From the NCBI GenBank assembly GCA_002431845.1, contig DJEH01000074.1, forward strand, positions 1 through 39,776: a stretch of 39,776 bases of DNA, read 5' to 3'. This DNA comes from Prevotellaceae bacterium UBA5903 (GTDB lineage Bacteria; Bacteroidota; Bacteroidia; Bacteroidales; Bacteroidaceae). The translations under genes were made by a program, and so were the position numbers. Under the pieces are notes generated by a model, which had not been told where the DNA came from, searched no databases, and saw nothing but the letters and a program-made list of their open reading frames with translations. Numbering within the stretch: position 1 is the stretch's first letter; the number at the start of each line of letters is the position of its first letter. Shown in pieces: positions 33,293 through 39,776 of the stretch.

Positions 33293-33717
33293 TGAACTAT
33301 TTTTGACATTTTGTTTTGCTGAAATAGAACAAAAGTGTTAAATATTTTAATAGTTACCACTGTATTTTTACTTATTTTATATATTATACACATCTAACGC
33401 ATGCTTAAATTGCAATAAAAGGCTTGTTTCATGCTAAGGATACGTGTTCTTATGGGCTAAGGATACGTGTTCTTACACCCTAAGGATACGTATCCTTACA
33501 CCCTTAGGATACGCATCCTTGTACCCTAAGAACACGTATCCTTAGGCATATGAACACGTATCCTTAGCCCATTTTCATCTATTTGCGGCATCTACAAACT
33601 TGCATAACTAATTAATAATCAGTTAGTTACGCTATTTTATTAGCTCATAAATCAAAAAAAATGAAGCGGCGGCCCGCTTGTTTCAAAAAAAACGAATCAT
33701 GAGCATTTGAAATTTCA
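33293..33717 (+). repeat. Composite intergenic repeat, copy C (largest)
   Basis: The order of blocks matches copy B: TTTTTGACATT..AATAGAACAAAAGTGTTAAATATTTTAA (33300-33350); a spacer with AAAAGGCTTGTTTCATGCT; the palindrome array (33435-33566, six units); a short region with ATTAATAATCAGTTAGTTAC; a hairpin bounded by GCTCAT (33643) and ATGAGC (33704); then GCATTTGA. Relative to B the array has four more units. Inside the hairpin the sequence differs: a GC-rich core (GAAGCGGCGGCCCGCTT) and an A-run on both sides, so the A tracts no longer pair. The stretch from 33718 to the rpsO promoter shows nothing I can name. Confidence 0.82.
33435..33566 (+). repeat. Six-unit 23-bp palindrome array in copy C
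   Basis: Units of 18 bp start at 33435, 33458, 33481, 33504, 33527 and 33549 (steps 23,23,23,23,22) with 4-5 bp spacers, mostly CACCC/TACCC. Units 1-2 are TAAGGATACGTGTTCTTA, unit 3 is the perfect palindrome TAAGGATACGTATCCTTA, unit 4 has CGCATCC, and units 5-6 carry GAACACGTATCC. Unit 5 is the exact reverse complement of units 1 and 2. Confidence 0.88.
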
Positions 33718-33932
33718 ACTCTGACGTAAAAAATAAACACCAAGTAGTGTGTTCAAAAATTTTTTTTATTTATACGAATAAGTGAACTGTAATAAACTCT
33801 GCATAGCGACGACCATACAAACTCAATATTTAAAATTTAATTGGTATGAATTGTTACCCCCTACTTAAAAGTACACTAACTAAAGTTCGTTGCTTTTAAA
33901 AATCAACATTCATAAAAACAAATTACAAAACC

Positions 33933-33963
33933 TTTGATATATAAGCAAAAGTTAGTATCTTTG
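33933..33963 (+). promoter_or_regulatory. Promoter of rpsO
   Basis: TTTG (33933-33936), 19 bp, TATCTTTG (33956-33963), an exact consensus match. The leader is about 55 nt and begins with a small hairpin (GCTATG/CATAGC near 33969-33985). Confidence 0.85.
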
Positions 33964-34024
33964 CATCCGCTATGCAACCCATAGCACATCAAAATTCATA
34001 CTATATTTTATTAAATTACACACA

Positions 34025-34294
34025 ATGTACTTAGATTCTGAAAAGAAGAAAGAGATCTTTGGTAAGTACGGACAGTCTAATTCGGATACTGGTTCAGTAG
34101 AAAGCCAAGTAGCCTTGTTTTCTTACCGTATTGCCCACTTGACGGAGCACATGAAGCAAAACCGTAAAGATCATACGACTGAACGTTCACTTGTTAAGCT
34201 TGTAGGTAAGCGTCGCGCTCTCCTCAAGTATCTTAAGAACAAGGACATCGAGCGTTATCGTGCTATCATTAAGAACCTCGGCTTGCGTAAGTAA
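34025..34294 (+). CDS. rpsO: 30S ribosomal protein S15
   Basis: An 89-residue protein of the small ribosomal subunit, binding 16S rRNA at the platform. The family pattern is complete: KYGQSNSDTGSVESQVALFSYRIAHLTEHMKQN, then KDHTTERSLVKLVGKRRALLKYLKNKDIERYRAIIKNLGLRK. The conserved residues of the three-way-junction contact (DTGS, HLT, H...D, RSL..LV..R) are present. The length is exactly typical. It is a single-gene unit with a strong promoter and terminator. In other bacteria S15 controls its own synthesis through the leader; the 5' hairpin here is short, so such control is not proven. Confidence 0.98.
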   Translation: MYLDSEKKKEIFGKYGQSNSDTGSVESQVALFSYRIAHLTEHMKQNRKDHTTERSLVKLVGKRRALLKYLKNKDIERYRAIIKNLGLRK

Positions 34295-34359
34295 GCACCT
34301 ATTGAGGGCTTAATAAGAAAAGCTTTAACAACATTCGCCATGAATGTTAGGAAAAGGAA

Positions 34360-34397
34360 CAGCACTGCAAACATCTGTTTGCAAGTGCTGTTTTTTT
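34360..34397 (+). terminator. Terminator of rpsO
   Basis: CAGCACTGCAAACA (34360-34373) pairs with 34376-34390 with one bulge, followed by seven T (34391-34397). Confidence 0.93.
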
Positions 34398-34404
34398 GTG
34401 TTTA

Positions 34405-34443
34405 TAAAAACGTTTTGCCCACATAGTCAGAAGAGGGGCAAAC
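34405..34443 (-). terminator. Terminator of the HAD phosphatase gene
   Basis: GTTTTGCCC (34412-34420) pairs with GGGCAAAC (34436-34443). On the minus strand a T-run follows (34405-34410 in reverse). It is 20 bp after the HAD stop. Confidence 0.65.
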
Positions 34444-34462
34444 CACATGCTGAAAGTTCCTT

Positions 34463-35287
34463 TTATTGTTGCTCTAAAGCGCCAGCATAGAGTTTTTCTA
34501 AGAACACTCCGACGCCATCTTCATCGTTAGATAGCGTAACATAGTCGGCAATGGCTCTGAGCTCAGGAGCCGCATTTGCCATGGCCACACCTATGTTGGC
34601 ATACTTAATCATTGACATATCGTTGTAGCCATCGCCAAAGGCTATTAAGCTGGTAACATCAAGTCCAAGATGCTGCAACAAGCGCTCTAACGACTGCGCT
34701 TTGTCAATGCCTTTAGGCACAAGTTCTACAAAGAATGGAGCCGAACGAAATGCATCCATCTTATTGTCCAAGAGGTCTGATAGTTCAGCCTCAGCCTTTA
34801 CCATTTCGTCGGGATGCCCCGTAAGCAAGAGTTTGGTGGGATGCGCTTCGAGAGCCGAAGGCAAGTGTTCAACCTTCCGAACAGCCATTTTGTTGATACG
34901 ACTCTCCTCCTTTACATACTCGTCATTAGGCATTTCGGTTACGATATGATTGCCCACATAGCCCAACAAAGCATAGTGATGACGTGTGGCATAATCGTAA
35001 ATCAAGGGCACAGCATCGTCGGGCAGATGCTTGGCGTAAATTTCTTTTTTAGTAGCCCAATCCACAATTTTTCCACCATTGTACGAAAGTATGTAACCCC
35101 CGTTTTTTTCAAGTTCAAGACAATGAGCCACGGGCTCAATACCATAGGTAGGACGGCCCGATGCCAACACAATAATGGCTCCTTGGCGCATGGCTTGCAC
35201 GAGTGCTTGGTGGGTGCGCGGCGTAACTTCTTTGTTATGATTAGTGAGTGTGCCATCAAGGTCGAGGGCTATGACATATTGTTGCAT
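34463..35287 (-). CDS. HAD superfamily Cof-type phosphatase
   Basis: A 274-residue HAD-IIB (Cof) hydrolase. The nucleophile motif is ALDLDGTLTN (Asp10, Asp12), motif II is VLASGRPTYG and the end motif is AFGDGYNDMSMIKYANIGVAMANA with the two acidic residues for Mg2+. The cap domain (about residues 85-190) is of the IIB type. Such enzymes dephosphorylate sugar phosphates, FMN, PLP precursors or nucleotides, and the substrate cannot be predicted. It starts 95 bp after the TrmH-type gene and may share its transcript. No TAnnTTTG is seen directly before it. Confidence 0.92.
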   Translation of the reverse strand: MQQYVIALDLDGTLTNHNKEVTPRTHQALVQAMRQGAIIVLASGRPTYGIEPVAHCLELEKNGGYILSYNGGKIVDWATKKEIYAKHLPDDAVPLIYDYATRHHYALLGYVGNHIVTEMPNDEYVKEESRINKMAVRKVEHLPSALEAHPTKLLLTGHPDEMVKAEAELSDLLDNKMDAFRSAPFFVELVPKGIDKAQSLERLLQHLGLDVTSLIAFGDGYNDMSMIKYANIGVAMANAAPELRAIADYVTLSNDEDGVGVFLEKLYAGALEQQ

Positions 35288-35382
35288 ATATAGCTTTTTG
35301 TTGTTTCAAATTATATTGTTTTTCATCGTTGCATTTCGTTATAAATGATGTGCTCAAAATGCATGTTGCAAGTAGCACACAG

Positions 35383-35910
35383 CTACTTATTTACACGTTC
35401 AACCTCCCACATCACAATGCCAGCCGTAACGCTCACGTTCATGCTGTGCTTAGTGCCATATTGCGGTATCTCAAGGGCTTGGTGGCAAGCATCAACCACG
35501 GCTTGCTGCACCCCTTTCACCTCATTGCCCATAACGAGCGCATAGCGCTTACCAGGCTCAAACGAGAAGTGGCCCAACTTTAAACTGCCTTCAACCTGCT
35601 CAACAGCCAGCACCGTGTAGCCCGAAGCTTTGAGTTGGTTTACCGCCTCAAGCGTATCGGCAAAGTATTGCCACCGCACAGCGTCTTCGGCACCAAGGGC
35701 CGTTTTATGAATTTCGGGCGAGGGTGGCACTGCCGTAATGCCGCACATATACACAGCTTCGAGCCTAAAGGCATCGGCTGTACGCAGCACACTGCCCACG
35801 TTGTGTAGCGAGCGAATGTTGTCTAAAACCATAATGAGCGGCAACTTATCAGCCTGCTTAAAAGTATCAATGTCTATTCGGTTTAACTCTTCGACGGTTA
35901 GCTTTCGCAT
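35383..35910 (-). CDS. TrmH/SpoU family RNA 2'-O-methyltransferase
   Basis: A 175-residue SPOUT methyltransferase. Motif 1 is VLDNIRSLHNVGSVLRTADAF (about 29-49) with the catalytic Arg (RSLHNVGS..R), motif 2 LVMGNEVKGV (about 130-139), and motif 3 IPQYGTKHSMNVSVTAGIVMWE (about 149-170) with the Asn-Val-Ser of the SAM-binding trefoil knot. There is no N-terminal substrate-binding domain, so it is a short form like TrmL or TrmH-core proteins. The target is probably tRNA or rRNA. It faces away from the candidate origin region upstream and has a -7 element there. Confidence 0.92.
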   Translation of the reverse strand: MRKLTVEELNRIDIDTFKQADKLPLIMVLDNIRSLHNVGSVLRTADAFRLEAVYMCGITAVPPSPEIHKTALGAEDAVRWQYFADTLEAVNQLKASGYTVLAVEQVEGSLKLGHFSFEPGKRYALVMGNEVKGVQQAVVDACHQALEIPQYGTKHSMNVSVTAGIVMWEVERVNK

Positions 35911-35950
35911 ATTTAAATAATGTTTTATTGCCTAATAAAAAAGGGTGATG

Positions 35951-35958
35951 CAAAGGTA
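35951..35958 (-). promoter_or_regulatory. -7 element of the TrmH-type gene
   Basis: TACCTTTG on the minus strand, 40 bp before the ATG. No TTG is found at the usual distance. Confidence 0.5.
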
Positions 35959-35978
35959 ATAAAATAGCTGAAGACGGC

Positions 35979-36330
35979 CGTTGATAACCCTGTTAAAAAG
36001 CCGTGGATAAGTGGTGTATAGCGTTGTTTATATCTCAAGGCTCCCCATGCCCAAAGCCCCAAAATGGTTATCCACGAATAAACACCGTTTTACAGCCCAA
36101 ACTAACAGATTGCTCCACCATTTTTGAGGTGTATCAACATAAAAAAGTTATTCCATAACCAGTTATCAACACCCTGTTTATAATTTACATTCTACACACC
36201 AATAGCAGCCTAAACATAGGCCATAGTCCCATATTTTGAGTGTTAATAAAATAGTGAAAAAAACAGGCTTTAATGGGGATAACTTCATAGCCAAATAAAA
36301 GCAGAAAAACTTACAAACACTTTCCACACA
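35979..36330. other. DnaA-box cluster in AT-rich gene-free DNA, candidate oriC
   Basis: Compared with TTATCCACA there are five near matches: TTATCAACG at 35979-35987 (minus), TTATCCACG at 36002-36010 (minus), TTATCCACG at 36068-36076 (plus), TTATCAACA at 36163-36171 (plus) and TTATCCCCA at 36274-36282 (minus). Four differ by one base and one (35979) by two. The TrmH-type gene and uvrA point away from the region, and an A/T-rich tract follows (36340-36450) that could unwind. No dnaA or dnaN is in the window, so this rests on motifs alone. Confidence 0.5.
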
Positions 36331-36485
36331 CCATCATAATCAACATTACATTCTTTAATTTTTATCTATAGAAAGAATAAAAAAATAGAATAATGAATAT
36401 ATAGAACGGTGAAGAGCATAAGTGGAAAAGAAAAAATGGTAAGGGATTTGTGATAGACAAAATAGATAAACACAAAACAAATAAG

Positions 36486-36493
36486 TAATTTTG
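36486..36493 (+). promoter_or_regulatory. -7 element of uvrA
   Basis: TAATTTTG followed by C, about 100 bp before the ATG. No TTG lies 19-20 bp upstream. Confidence 0.5.
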
Positions 36494-36594
36494 CATCTAT
36501 CGTGATGGTGGCAATGGTCATACACAATAAGGTGTAAGAACATTGCCCACAAATAAAAAAATAAAAAAGACTACAGAATAAGCAACGCAAAGAT

Positions 36595-39498
36595 ATGGAC
36601 AACGCAATAAAGGTGAAAGGTGCAAGGGTGAATAACCTTAAAAACATCGACCTTGAAATACCACTCAACAAACTCATTGTAGTGACAGGACTATCGGGTT
36701 CGGGCAAGTCGTCGCTTGCCTTCGACACGCTATATGCCGAAGGTCAGCGACGCTATGTGGAGAGTTTGTCGGCTTATGCTCGGCAGTTTCTTGGACGCAT
36801 GCACAAACCCGAGTGCGACTATATCAAGGGGTTGCCACCAGCCATAGCCATTGAGCAAAAGGTAACAAGTCGCAACCCTCGCTCAACTGTGGGCACAAGC
36901 ACCGAGATTTATGAATATATGCGTTTGCTATTTGCACGCATTGGTCACACCTTTTCGCCCATAAGCGGAACCGAGGTGAAACGAAACACGGTGCAAGATG
37001 TGGTGGACTGTGCGCTGACCTATTCTGAGGGCACACGCTTCACTGTGTTGGCTCCAATGAGGGTGAGAGGTGAGAGGTCGCTCATTGAACAACTAAAAAT
37101 AGATATGCAACAGGGGCTTTCGCGCATAGAGGTTGAAGGCGAGATGATGCGTATTGAGGACTTTTTAGAGCAGATAGACAAGGGGGCCATGTGTATTGAC
37201 GACAATACATCACAACACCCCGAAGGCGCAAGCATGGTAAAAGCCGAAAGTATAAACCTGCTTATCGACCGCATGGCAGTGAGTAGAGAAAAGGACACGT
37301 TGTCGCGTCTTTACGACTCTGTTGAAACAGCTTTTTTCGAGGGCGATGGCGCTTGCATGTTGCGCTTCTACCCTGCTAAAATACTCCATACTTTTAGCAC
37401 ACGTTTCGAGGCCGACGGCATGACCTTTCGCGAACCCGACGACAATATGTTCTCATTCAACTCTCCCATTGGTGCATGCGAACGGTGCGAAGGCTTTGGG
37501 CGCATTATGGGCATAAGCGAACACTTGGTGGTGCCCGACACTTCGCTCAGCGTGATGGACAATGCCGTGATGTGTTGGCGAGGCGACAAGATGAAGGAAT
37601 GGAAACTTGAGTTTATCCGCCGCTGCGAAAGGCATCATAACGACTTTCCCATCTATACACCTTACTATAATCTCACGCAGAAGGAGAAGGACATATTGTG
37701 GCATGGCGACAATATAGAACAACAATTGCCCGACGAAGAGCAGGTTTCGATAGATGCCTTCTTCCGTATGCTTGAACGAGGACAATATAAAATTCAGTAT
37801 CGTGTGATGTTGGCACGGTATAGGGGCAAAACGGTGTGCCCCGTTTGCCACGGTTCACGTTTGAAGCCTGATGCCGAATACGTAAAGGTGGGCGAACACA
37901 GCATAACCGAATTGGTGCAAATGCCTATTAAGGACCTCTTACACTTCTTTGAGAAGCTTGAACTTACGGAGCACGATGCAGCCGTGGGCAAGCGCTTGCT
38001 TACGGAGATAAAAAGCCGCTTACACTTTTTGCAAGAAGTGGGGCTTGATTACCTCACACTCGACCGCTTGTCAAACTCGCTATCGGGTGGTGAGAGCCAA
38101 CGCATCAATTTGGCCACATCGCTTGGCTCGTCGCTTGTAGGCTCTCTATATATTCTTGACGAACCCAGTATAGGGCTGCATCCGCGCGATACAGAGCGGC
38201 TGATACATGTGCTTAAGGAGCTACGCAACTTGGGCAACACAGTAATTGTGGTGGAGCATGACGAAGAGATTATGCGTGCTGCCGACTACATTATCGACAT
38301 AGGTCCGGAGGCTGGAAGATTGGGCGGAAATGTGGTATATAGCGGCCCGTATGTGCCCGATGAAAAACTACTGCCTCATACTCCTGAGGTGTATGTGAAA
38401 GAGAAAGATGCTTTTGTATCGCACACGCTAAACTATCTGTACGGACACGAACGCATAGCCATTCCAACTTCGCGCCGTGTGTGGAATCGCTCTATCGATG
38501 TGTATGGTGCAAGAGCTAACAATCTGAAGGGCATTGATGTGAAATTCCCACTCAATGTGATGACCGTAGTGACGGGAGTGAGCGGTTCGGGCAAGTCTAC
38601 ACTCGTGCGCGATATCTTTTATCGCGCCATGAAACGTGCCAAAGACGAGGTGGCCGAACGTCCTGGAGAATTTAGGGCATTAGGAGGTGATGTGAAGGCT
38701 GTAGAGGCTGTAGAGTTTGTAGACCAAAATCCTATAGGCCGCTCGTCGCGCTCAAACCCTGTGACCTATGTAAAGGCTTACGACGAAATACGTAAACTGA
38801 TGGCAGCACAACCTCTTGCTAAACAAATGGATATGACACCAGCCTACTTCTCGTTTAACGCCGAGGGGGGACGTTGCGAAGAGTGTAAAGGCGAGGGAAC
38901 GGTAAAGGTTGAAATGCAGTTTATGGCAGACCTCGTGCTTGAATGTGAGGCATGCCATGGCAAGCGTTTTAAGAGCGACATCCTTGAGGTGAAATATGAG
39001 GACAAGAACATTTACGACATCTTAGAGATGACCGTAAACCAAGCTATTGAGTTTTTTGGAACACACAACCAAACTAAAATAACCAAGAAACTCTTGCCGC
39101 TGCAAGAGGTGGGACTGGGATATATAAAACTCGGACAATCAAGCTCTACACTATCGGGTGGCGAGAACCAACGTGTAAAGTTGGCTTACTATCTGGGACA
39201 AGAACGCACCGTGCCTACGCTCTTTATCTTTGATGAGCCTACTACAGGATTGCATTTTCACGACATCAACCGACTGCTACATGCATTTAATGCACTCATT
39301 GAACGTGGGCATAGCATAGTGATAATAGAGCACAATCTTGACGTGATAAAATGTGCCGACCATGTAATTGACTTAGGCCCTGAAGGCGGACGCGAAGGCG
39401 GTTATGTAGTGGCTACGGGTACCCCCGAAGAGATAGTGGCGCAAAATAAAGGCTACACGGCTAAGTATTTAAAAGCAGCATTGCAGATAGAGGCATAA
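36595..39498 (+). CDS. uvrA: UvrABC excinuclease subunit A
   Basis: A 967-residue ABC-type DNA damage sensor of nucleotide excision repair. It dimerises, loads UvrB and scans DNA. The first Walker A is GLSGSGKS (32-39) with the signature LSGGESQR, and the second half has GVSGSGKS, LSGGENQR and IFDEPTTGLH. The second zinc module is intact (CEECKGEGT...CEACHGKRF). At the first zinc module only the second Cys pair is present (GACERCEGFG, CxxC); the expected first CxxC upstream is replaced by EADGM, so this module cannot bind zinc in the usual way. From memory other Bacteroidota UvrA share this loss. The length is slightly above the usual 940. It is probably a single-gene unit. Confidence 0.97.
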   Translation: MDNAIKVKGARVNNLKNIDLEIPLNKLIVVTGLSGSGKSSLAFDTLYAEGQRRYVESLSAYARQFLGRMHKPECDYIKGLPPAIAIEQKVTSRNPRSTVGTSTEIYEYMRLLFARIGHTFSPISGTEVKRNTVQDVVDCALTYSEGTRFTVLAPMRVRGERSLIEQLKIDMQQGLSRIEVEGEMMRIEDFLEQIDKGAMCIDDNTSQHPEGASMVKAESINLLIDRMAVSREKDTLSRLYDSVETAFFEGDGACMLRFYPAKILHTFSTRFEADGMTFREPDDNMFSFNSPIGACERCEGFGRIMGISEHLVVPDTSLSVMDNAVMCWRGDKMKEWKLEFIRRCERHHNDFPIYTPYYNLTQKEKDILWHGDNIEQQLPDEEQVSIDAFFRMLERGQYKIQYRVMLARYRGKTVCPVCHGSRLKPDAEYVKVGEHSITELVQMPIKDLLHFFEKLELTEHDAAVGKRLLTEIKSRLHFLQEVGLDYLTLDRLSNSLSGGESQRINLATSLGSSLVGSLYILDEPSIGLHPRDTERLIHVLKELRNLGNTVIVVEHDEEIMRAADYIIDIGPEAGRLGGNVVYSGPYVPDEKLLPHTPEVYVKEKDAFVSHTLNYLYGHERIAIPTSRRVWNRSIDVYGARANNLKGIDVKFPLNVMTVVTGVSGSGKSTLVRDIFYRAMKRAKDEVAERPGEFRALGGDVKAVEAVEFVDQNPIGRSSRSNPVTYVKAYDEIRKLMAAQPLAKQMDMTPAYFSFNAEGGRCEECKGEGTVKVEMQFMADLVLECEACHGKRFKSDILEVKYEDKNIYDILEMTVNQAIEFFGTHNQTKITKKLLPLQEVGLGYIKLGQSSSTLSGGENQRVKLAYYLGQERTVPTLFIFDEPTTGLHFHDINRLLHAFNALIERGHSIVIIEHNLDVIKCADHVIDLGPEGGREGGYVVATGTPEEIVAQNKGYTAKYLKAALQIEA

Positions 39499-39540
39499 GA
39501 TGGCTAACTATTTGTGGAGTTGCGTGTGACAATGGTATGG

Positions 39541-39597
39541 CTTTGAGGTATAGGCATAAAAAAACCTGTACCTCAAAGCGATAAAAAGAGGTACAGG
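39541..39597 (+). terminator. Three-arm hairpin region after uvrA
   Basis: Arm 1 CTTTGAGGTATAGG (39541-39554), arm 2 CCTGTACCTCAAAG (39565-39578) and arm 3 GAGGTACAGG (39588-39597). Arm 2 can pair with arm 1 (one mismatch) or arm 3 (exact, 10 bp), but not both. After arm 3 a weak T-rich tract follows (CACTTTTGTTG). It most likely serves as the terminator of uvrA. From here to 39765 I also see GTTCTTCA/TGAAGAAC (about 39660-39687) and CTTGCAC/GTGCAAG (39718-39735). Confidence 0.55.
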
Positions 39598-39765
39598 CGC
39601 ACTTTTGTTGTATAGATTACTAGACGTTACCTCACGGCAAGGTCAAGCGTTTTTATAACGTTCTTCAAAAATAGAATAATGAAGAACTAAAAAACATGAG
39701 GTTAATGAATTGCTAATCTTGCACCACTGTGCAAGTGAAACGGATTTAACCTAAAATCTAATACT

Positions 39766-39776
39766 ATGAAAAACAC
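39766..39776 (+). CDS. Start of a gene cut by the right edge
   Basis: An ATG at 39766 begins MKN in a frame left open by the window end. The preceding 160 bp are gene-free with small hairpins, as expected of a leader. MKN- or MKK-type starts are usual for exported proteins here, but only three codons are visible, so nothing can be said about the product. Confidence 0.4.

Noticed and set aside
35979..36330. The region as a plasmid or phage origin
   Set aside because: No replication initiator, integrase or phage gene in the window; surrounding genes are core chromosomal ones.

Overview
The window looks like a chromosomal segment from a host-associated member of the Bacteroidota, most likely Prevotella or a close relative. 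The evidence is: promoters of the Bacteroidota type (TTG, 19-20 bp, TAnnTTTG); genes with almost no Shine-Dalgarno sites; many lipoproteins; a bacterial type II glutaminyl cyclase closely resembling the Porphyromonas/Prevotella enzymes; and DUF4491, DUF5723 and DUF4595-like proteins. I see no rRNA, tRNA, CRISPR array, IS transposase or prophage gene.

Layout. 1-5.4 kb: a repeat element at the left edge, an Ala-rich lipoprotein, then a minus-strand operon read lrp > DUF4491 > C26-M19 fusion > glutaminyl cyclase > sufE. 5.6-10.7 kb: a large secreted M60 peptidase followed by a small MKKK..LC peptide gene. 10.8-13.4 kb: a family 2 glycosyltransferase and an acyl-CoA:carboxylate CoA-transferase. 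13.8-15 kb: an unknown lipoprotein. 15.1-18.8 kb: a ThrRS-like-domain/uridine-kinase-like protein, repeat element B and cysS. 19-20.8 kb: adenine deaminase, then a strongly structured intergenic region. 21.3-24.6 kb: a lipoprotein plus DUF5723 pair. 24.9-29.7 kb: floA, a sialidase and upp. 29.8-32.1 kb: a tiny basic protein, rmuC and an AEC transporter on the minus strand. 32.3-34.3 kb: a DUF4595-like lipoprotein, repeat element C and rpsO. 34.4-35.9 kb: a HAD phosphatase and a TrmH-type methyltransferase. 35.9-36.6 kb: a gene-free AT-rich stretch with a DnaA-box cluster. 36.6-39.5 kb: uvrA, then the start of a truncated gene at the right edge.

How the genes work together. The M60 peptidase and the sialidase are both secreted, both suited to sialylated mucin-type glycoproteins, and both end in the same short YDLxGRK-type tail. 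The cyclase is expected to convert exposed N-terminal Gln to pyroglutamate on exported proteins, and two predicted signal-peptidase I substrates here (M60 and DUF5723) have Gln at the predicted +1 position. The C26-M19 fusion joins a gamma-glutamyl hydrolase to a dipeptidase in one cytoplasmic protein. adenine deaminase, upp and the uridine-kinase-like protein are nucleobase/nucleoside-related genes, but they are not in one operon.

The least explained sequence is intergenic. Three copies of a composite repeat (left edge, about 17.1 kb and about 33.5 kb) each carry a 23-bp-period array of the palindrome TAAGGATACGTATCCTTA. A second small inverted-repeat family (TAAGTAGGTRTTCA) sits after the ends of three genes. 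A candidate replication origin lies between the TrmH-type gene and uvrA.
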